Source: Fontibacillus puldeungensis (GTDB lineage Bacteria > Bacillota > Bacilli > Paenibacillales > Paenibacillaceae). Taken from it: a stretch of DNA of 64,000 nt. The notes under the pieces are model-generated. The model saw nothing but the letters and a program-made list of their open reading frames with translations. It made no database searches and was not told the DNA's origin. Both the position numbers and the translations under genes were made by a program. The DNA lies in NCBI RefSeq assembly GCF_042678945.1, contig NZ_JBHTLM010000001.1, positions 372,001 through 436,000 of the forward strand. The letters run 5' to 3'. This document shows, piece after piece, positions 59,120 to 64,000 of this stretch. Every line of letters starts with the position of its first letter. The first letter of the stretch is position 1.

Positions 59120-60148
59120 ATGATGATTGAAGCCCGTCATTTATGCAAGGAATTTAAAACAGCTGTTGTGCGTGAGGGACGTTTCGCCGGTATTCGTACG
59201 TTATTTTCGCGAGAGTACCGGGTGAAGGAGGCTGTGCAAGACATCAGCTTTCAGGTGGAACGCGGTGAATTTGTGGGCTACATTGGGCCAAATGGGGCGG
59301 GCAAGTCAACCACGATTAAAATGCTCACCGGCATACTCCATCCAACCTCGGGTGAAGTAAGACTAGGTGGGGTCAACCCGCATCGTGAACGGCAAAAGGC
59401 GGTGCGGCAGCTTGGGGTCGTGTTCGGACAGCGCAGCCAGCTGTGGTGGGATTTGCCTGTCAGGGATTCGTATGACATTTTAGCGGAGATGTATGGGGTG
59501 AGCGCTCATGAAAAAAAGCAAAGGCTCGACCAGTTTGCCGAGCTGCTGAATCTGCATGAGTTCTGGATGACTCCGGTACGAAAGCTGTCGCTCGGTCAGC
59601 GGATGCGTGCGGATATTGCGGCTTCGATGCTGCATGACCCGGAGCTCTTATTTCTCGATGAGCCGACGATCGGGCTGGACGTTCATGCCAAACGCCGGAT
59701 AAGACAGTTTCTGCAAACGATCAACCGGGAATTTGGCAAAACGATCATTCTGACGACTCACGATATGGACGATATTGAAGAGTTATGCGGCCGTGTCATG
59801 GTCATTGATCACGGGACGTTGACATACGACGGAACCATTCCGTACCTCCGCGATAAAATCGGTTTGCCAACGGTAATCCGCGTGAAGTTCAGAGGTGCTT
59901 TTCATGTGCCGAAGGAGCTTCTTGGCCAGAGTGTAGCCATCGAAAAGAGTGCCGGTATTATGGGTTTGCCGCTTCCATCATTCCGGGTAAAAGAGCTGGA
60001 TGATCAAACCGTTACCGTTGAGGCGAATCGGCAATCCGTGAATACGATGGACCTGATCAGAACATTAGGCATGTGGGGAGAAATCGACGATATTGCTATG
60101 GAGGAGCCGGGGTTTGAAGAGGTGATCCGCAGCTTTTCGGCTTCTTAA
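59120..60148 (+). CDS. ABC-2 exporter ATP-binding protein
   Basis: 342 residues from ATG 59120 (GGGGAG 9 nt upstream; ATG 59111 is too close). Walker A GPNGAGKSTT (Lys62), Q-loop VVFGQRSQLWWDLP, signature LSLGQRMRADIA, Walker B LLFLDEPTIGLD and the H-loop TTHDMDD are intact. The YIGPNGAGKST / RSQLWWDLP pattern marks COG4586 ATPases that work with the two permease types encoded just upstream. A C-terminal domain of about 90 residues may help regulation. The cargo (often a lipid, antibiotic or peptide) is unknown. Confidence 0.92.
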   Translation: MMIEARHLCKEFKTAVVREGRFAGIRTLFSREYRVKEAVQDISFQVERGEFVGYIGPNGAGKSTTIKMLTGILHPTSGEVRLGGVNPHRERQKAVRQLGVVFGQRSQLWWDLPVRDSYDILAEMYGVSAHEKKQRLDQFAELLNLHEFWMTPVRKLSLGQRMRADIAASMLHDPELLFLDEPTIGLDVHAKRRIRQFLQTINREFGKTIILTTHDMDDIEELCGRVMVIDHGTLTYDGTIPYLRDKIGLPTVIRVKFRGAFHVPKELLGQSVAIEKSAGIMGLPLPSFRVKELDDQTVTVEANRQSVNTMDLIRTLGMWGEIDDIAMEEPGFEEVIRSFSAS

Positions 60149-60430
60149 GTTGGCAGATCGACATTTTACATGAATGTGTTCCTTATGACTTTTCTCCCTC
60201 GTTAGCCGAAGGGAAAAAAATTAGTTGTATTTGTGACATCTAAATTCGCTTTTGAGGTCTGTTCTTAACGAGTAGATGTATAAAGTACATTTAAAATGGA
60301 CCGAAATGGGCTTTGGCCTGCAAAAGGGTTCATTTAGATGTAGGAAGTACATTTAGATCATCAAAACTGGAAAATGTGCTGAGATTAAATGCACTTTTTG
60401 CATTTATTCGGTCTGAGGAGGAGGGACAAG
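60149..60430. repeat. AT-rich intergenic repeat copy 2 (GCATTT/TGCA family)
   Basis: About 280 bp without a gene. TAGATGTA..AAGTACATTTA is repeated internally (near 60273 and 60336), and ATGCACTTTTTGCATTTA (60389-60406) is identical to 23349-23366. This is non-coding repeat texture. Confidence 0.6.
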
Positions 60431-60462
60431 AAAGCCCCCGGCAGCGAACTGCTGGGGGCTTT
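60431..60462. terminator. Bidirectional terminator between convergent genes
   Basis: AAAGCCCCCGGCAG / CTGCTGGGGGCTTT with a 4-nt loop and one wobble pair. Pyrimidine/T-rich sequence lies on both sides, so it can serve the ABC exporter and the large minus-strand gene. Confidence 0.85.
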
Positions 60463-60521
60463 CGGTTTCTTCTTGTGGTTTATAGCTTTAGTCAGGGTTA
60501 CATCCGATAGCCGTTTATACG

Positions 60522-63500
60522 CTACTTGATGATGATCGTATGAACGGCGGTGCTTACAGCGCCGTCATCGTCCGTTACCGTCAGCGTAACGGTGTACGAA
60601 CCGATATTATCGAAACGATGCTTCACTTTGGCGCCGGAATCGCTATCGCCATCACCGAAATCCCAGCGGTAGCTGACGATCGTTCCGTCTTGGTCAGAAG
60701 AACGTCTGGCGTCAAATTCGATATTCTTTTTCTTTTTGCCTTGGTTATCCGCTTTTATGATAGCTGTAGGGGCTACATTTTTATCACCCGGATCAGTTCC
60801 AGGATCTCCGCCCGGTGCGGTTACAAACAAGCGTCCTGGAGCTTCAAGCTCCGCCTTATTGCCAGCTTCATCTTGAACGGTGACAACGATCAACCCACCG
60901 TCAAGCACGAGGGAAGCAGGCGTCGGATAGGTTCCTTCATAGTGACCCGGAGCCGTTTCAGTCATTGGAATGCCATTTCCACGGCCTCCTGTCAAAGACA
61001 ATGGTAATTCAATCCGGAATGCTGCTGTGAGTCCAGGCAGACTGTCAAAGGACACTTTGAGCTGCTCTCCTGCGGTTAATCGAACATCCTCGGCAGGAGT
61101 CAGGTTCGTAATTGCCGGAAGCTCCTGATCTACATAAACGGCGCGGGTTACCGTCGTTTCGTTGCCAGCTTCGTCCGTAGCGGTGACGGCGATGTGGTTC
61201 TCACCGGCACTCACAAGCAGACGATAAGCAAAGGAACCGCCACTTCCCAGTGTTACCTGCTGGCCGTTTACGGTTAGCGAGCGTAGGAACTCGTCGGAAG
61301 TAGTACCCGTTACGTTAACAACCTCGGAATTTGTACGGGTTCCGTCCACCGGTGTAATTACTTCCAGCGTAGGTGCCACGTTATCAAGCTTAACCGTGAT
61401 CGGCAGAGAGCGATCGGATGCTTTGCCGTTAACGAGGATCTCAACGCTCAGTTCATTTACACCAGCATGAAGCTCGGTTGGAATGCTGAACTGTCCGTTC
61501 TGCACGGTGCCCGTCCCGGCCGCTTCCGTTCCATTGTAGAGCTTCACGGTAGCGTCATTTGCCGGTGATGTTCCTGTAACCGTGATATTCGTTTGATTCG
61601 TTACCGAGCCGGACTTCGGAGAAGTAATCACCGGGGCACCGACTGGATAACGCACTACGGCGCGAATCATGAAGTTGCCTTCTTCTTTAGCTGTCAGGCT
61701 CCAAACACCGCTGGCGCGTTGCCAGCTCCGAAGCGCATTTGTACCATTGGTATCAGTGGCCAGACCAGGTGCCGCTGTGCCAGCTTGAGTCTGAATGTAG
61801 ACGATATAGAAATCGCCTTTAACTGTTACAGGCTCCGGCAATTCAACCGTCGTCCATTGATTGTTGCGAAGCGCTGTGCCATTGAACGGACCGGCTAGCT
61901 GGCGTCCTGGCGACCCATCTGGACCGGATGCATCAAATACGGCGTATTGGAAAGCAGTGCCACCTGGTACAGGCCATTCCGTGTTCCAGAACCGGAACGA
62001 CGCGCCTGTTACTTGGGAAGCCTCGGACTCAGGCGTCATACGAACCGCCCAGGCATTGTTAGCAGCATTGAAGGAGAAAGCATTCTCCGGCGTGCCGTCA
62101 TCGTATCCGATTTCACCCGGGAAACCGATGAACGGTTTAAGCTGAACCGGGGTTTCTGCTGTGCCATTCCCCGGAACGGTCACTGTCAGCGTTTTGCCGT
62201 AATAATCTTTGGCAGCCACGGACAAGGTGTATGTTCCTTCCAGCACCTCCAGCGTAAAGGAGCCGTCTGCACCGCTTTGTTTAGGAGCAATGGTGGCGTC
62301 CTCAACGACAGTGACGGTTGCTCCTGCAATGGGTTCACCGCTGCGTTCATCGGTGATGGTTCCGACAATTTGGCCTTTTGGAATTGCCTGTAAGTTAAAG
62401 TTAGCTTTTGTATTCACCTTGTCAGAAATAGTGACTGGAAGCGTCTGCGGATAATAGCCATAAGCTTCCGCTTTCAGCGTGAAGTTCCCAGCTGCATGGT
62501 TCAGGCTGTAGCGACCTGTAGCTGGATCGGTTTTTACGGAACGTCCCGTTTCGAGGACGGTAACGGTGGCGCTGGCCGGCAGACTGCTGACTCCGATATC
62601 ATCGGTTTTTGCTGTCGTATCTACCGCTTCGTTAAATTCGCTTTTGCTCGTTTGGGTCAGCTTGAATGCAGGGCCTTGCTCGGCCGGTTTCGATTTGTTT
62701 ACATCGATTTCGGTGATCATATTCTTGGTAACTGCCTTCTGCGGTGCACTTGCGTTCAGTACTTGAACATTATCGATGTACCAGCCCGCTTTAACCACGC
62801 TGCTATCGGAGGTTAAACGGAAACGAACCTGCACTTGCTTTCCGGCATAAGCATCCAGATTGTAATAAACAGGGCTCCATTGTTTGCCGTTTGTGCTATG
62901 CGAGAATTTCCCGAGCTCGGTCCAAGTAGCGCCGCCATCAGAGGTCAGTTCCACATATCCATAATCATAACCGCCTTCAATTTCAAACCATTGGTCGAAG
63001 GCCAGAGTGACGTTGTTTGCTGTCGCCAGATTGATGACCGGGGACACTAAAGAATAATTTGCGCTGCCCTCGTACGTACCATCGAGGTCCGTTCCCCACA
63101 CATTCGTTCCGGAGACCGCATTGCTTGGACCTGGGGCTTTAGGAACTCCACGTTCCCATTCATCTTTTGTTCCGCTATGTGTCCAGCCGTTGTCGCTGTC
63201 ACCTTCAAAGTCATCACTGAACAAGCTGGCAGGTCGCGAGATTGTAAGTGCGACTTCTCTGGATTTCGCGCTTTCGTTGCCGCTATAATCCGTAGCCGTT
63301 ACTGCATAATGATACGTTGTATCGTTTTGCGTATTTGCATCCGTTAAGGTAGTTGCTGTAGTCGTTCCGATTGCTTCGTAACCCGATCCGGAAGTTGTGG
63401 AGCGATATACGGTATACTGCTTCACATCTTCATCGGCGGACGGAGACCAGGACAGAACCGCACTGCCGGCAAAGTTGACAGACCCGGTCAAATCTCCGGG

Positions 63501-64000
63501 AGCCGCCGGGGCAACCGCATCTGGAGCTTGCAGTGTGATATCGTCAAGGTACCAGCCAGCTTTTTGAACCGAATTGTCGCTAGTCAAATTGAATTGTACA
63601 TACACGCGCTGGCCAGCAAATGGTCGCAAATCAATGTACTGCGTTTTCCAACCCTCACTCGTTCCTGTGAAGGTGGCATAAGGAGTAAAGGCGTATTGAC
63701 TGCTTTCTGAGGCGATATACACTGTGCCTTTATCGACATTGTTTTCCAAGTCGTACCATTGTTTGAAGGAGAGCAAAGCTCCTTTCGGACTGTTGGTTAA
63801 ATCAATCGGCGGTGCAAGCAAGAAGGAATTAGCCGCAGAGGAATAAGTGCCGGTAAGGTTGGTGGCGAACACCTTCTCGCCGGAATGGGCGCTTCCCGGT
63901 CCGCTAACCGGTTTGCCCCATGCCCAGGTATTGCCGGTGCCTCCAGTAGTGAAACCGGTGCTGTCCGTTTCAAAGTTTTGTGTGTAGCCAGGCTTTACTC
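60522..64000 (-). CDS. Secreted multidomain protein, bacillopeptidase-F-like C-terminal part, 5' end cut
   Basis: The frame is open to the window edge, so only the last 1159 residues are visible. It begins inside a choice-of-anchor-J/immune-inhibitor-like beta domain (about 1-175: NFETDSTGFTTGG; SFKQWYDLENN; KAGWYLDDITLQ). A fibronectin-III domain follows (about 180-265), then a second anchor-J-like domain (about 270-430: WTHSGTKDEWERGVPKAPG). Two carboxypeptidase-regulatory-like domains are next (about 490-640), then a beta-sandwich (about 650-810), two Ig-like repeats and a final PKD domain (SYRWDFGDGDSDSGAKVKHRF). This architecture matches the C-terminus of S8 peptidases of the bacillopeptidase F type, but the catalytic part lies outside the window. 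A non-enzymatic cell-surface protein is also possible. Confidence 0.85.
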   Translation of the reverse strand, partial: VKPGYTQNFETDSTGFTTGGTGNTWAWGKPVSGPGSAHSGEKVFATNLTGTYSSAANSFLLAPPIDLTNSPKGALLSFKQWYDLENNVDKGTVYIASESSQYAFTPYATFTGTSEGWKTQYIDLRPFAGQRVYVQFNLTSDNSVQKAGWYLDDITLQAPDAVAPAAPGDLTGSVNFAGSAVLSWSPSADEDVKQYTVYRSTTSGSGYEAIGTTTATTLTDANTQNDTTYHYAVTATDYSGNESAKSREVALTISRPASLFSDDFEGDSDNGWTHSGTKDEWERGVPKAPGPSNAVSGTNVWGTDLDGTYEGSANYSLVSPVINLATANNVTLAFDQWFEIEGGYDYGYVELTSDGGATWTELGKFSHSTNGKQWSPVYYNLDAYAGKQVQVRFRLTSDSSVVKAGWYIDNVQVLNASAPQKAVTKNMITEIDVNKSKPAEQGPAFKLTQTSKSEFNEAVDTTAKTDDIGVSSLPASATVTVLETGRSVKTDPATGRYSLNHAAGNFTLKAEAYGYYPQTLPVTISDKVNTKANFNLQAIPKGQIVGTITDERSGEPIAGATVTVVEDATIAPKQSGADGSFTLEVLEGTYTLSVAAKDYYGKTLTVTVPGNGTAETPVQLKPFIGFPGEIGYDDGTPENAFSFNAANNAWAVRMTPESEASQVTGASFRFWNTEWPVPGGTAFQYAVFDASGPDGSPGRQLAGPFNGTALRNNQWTTVELPEPVTVKGDFYIVYIQTQAGTAAPGLATDTNGTNALRSWQRASGVWSLTAKEEGNFMIRAVVRYPVGAPVITSPKSGSVTNQTNITVTGTSPANDATVKLYNGTEAAGTGTVQNGQFSIPTELHAGVNELSVEILVNGKASDRSLPITVKLDNVAPTLEVITPVDGTRTNSEVVNVTGTTSDEFLRSLTVNGQQVTLGSGGSFAYRLLVSAGENHIAVTATDEAGNETTVTRAVYVDQELPAITNLTPAEDVRLTAGEQLKVSFDSLPGLTAAFRIELPLSLTGGRGNGIPMTETAPGHYEGTYPTPASLVLDGGLIVVTVQDEAGNKAELEAPGRLFVTAPGGDPGTDPGDKNVAPTAIIKADNQGKKKKNIEFDARRSSDQDGTIVSYRWDFGDGDSDSGAKVKHRFDNIGSYTVTLTVTDDDGAVSTAVHTIIIK

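Noticed and set aside
1..64000. CRISPR arrays, tRNA/rRNA genes, insertion sequences
   Set aside because: No regularly spaced repeats of 24-40 bp, no cloverleaf-like tRNA sequence and no transposase frame were recognised on either strand by eye.

Overview
The window looks like a chromosomal segment of a Paenibacillus-type Bacillota. It is rich in glycoside hydrolases and carbohydrate ABC transporters, each with its own lipoprotein binding protein. It also has YesM/YesN and membrane-bound AraC regulators, an S-layer (SLH) protein, strong GGAGG ribosome sites and short intergenic repeats. No rRNA, tRNA, CRISPR array or transposase was recognised. Genes at both edges are cut: a GH3 enzyme on the left and a large secreted multidomain protein on the right.

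1-20.8 kb is a glycan-catabolism locus. A tight operon encodes GH3, GH38 alpha-mannosidase and GH125 exo-alpha-1,6-mannosidase. Next come a LacI regulator divergent from a GH29 alpha-L-fucosidase, then a membrane AraC-type sensor/regulator divergent from an LplB/LplC/solute-binding-protein transporter. The locus ends with a CBM9-like protein, a cytoplasmic transglutaminase-fold protein and a GH18 enzyme without a signal peptide. The enzyme set fits import and cytoplasmic breakdown of fucosylated, mannose-rich (N-glycan-like) oligosaccharides. The transglutaminase-fold protein is the most interesting candidate, as a possible glycopeptide amidase.

21-28.4 kb holds a DUF6492-like glycosyltransferase-type gene with a mannose-1-phosphate guanylyltransferase, and a COG0523 GTPase behind a near-perfect Zur box. 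A split sigma factor pair (SigO/RsoA-like) sits divergent from a YvrJ-like gene. A PadR / permease-prefix / DUF4825 cassette and small membrane proteins follow.

28.5-39.7 kb holds two more sugar transporters. The first is an ArsR-type regulator with a large C-terminal beta-rich domain, followed by SBP, MalF, MalG and a GH2 enzyme. The second is an AglE/F/G-like transporter without a neighbouring hydrolase.

40-48.4 kb holds three tandem Tail-Collar (MdpB-like) proteins with no other phage genes, a 1463-residue SLH surface protein with seven cadherin-like domains, and an amidohydrolase. 48.5-55.5 kb is a minus-strand operon of two permeases and an SBP, followed by a YesM/YesN two-component pair.

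55.6-64 kb holds a low-molecular-weight protein tyrosine phosphatase, a small protein paired with a nucleotidyltransferase (toxin-antitoxin-like), an ABC-2 exporter of three genes with a clear sigma-A promoter, and the C-terminal part of a secreted bacillopeptidase-F-like protein. Functions are inferred from motifs read by eye; no database search was run.
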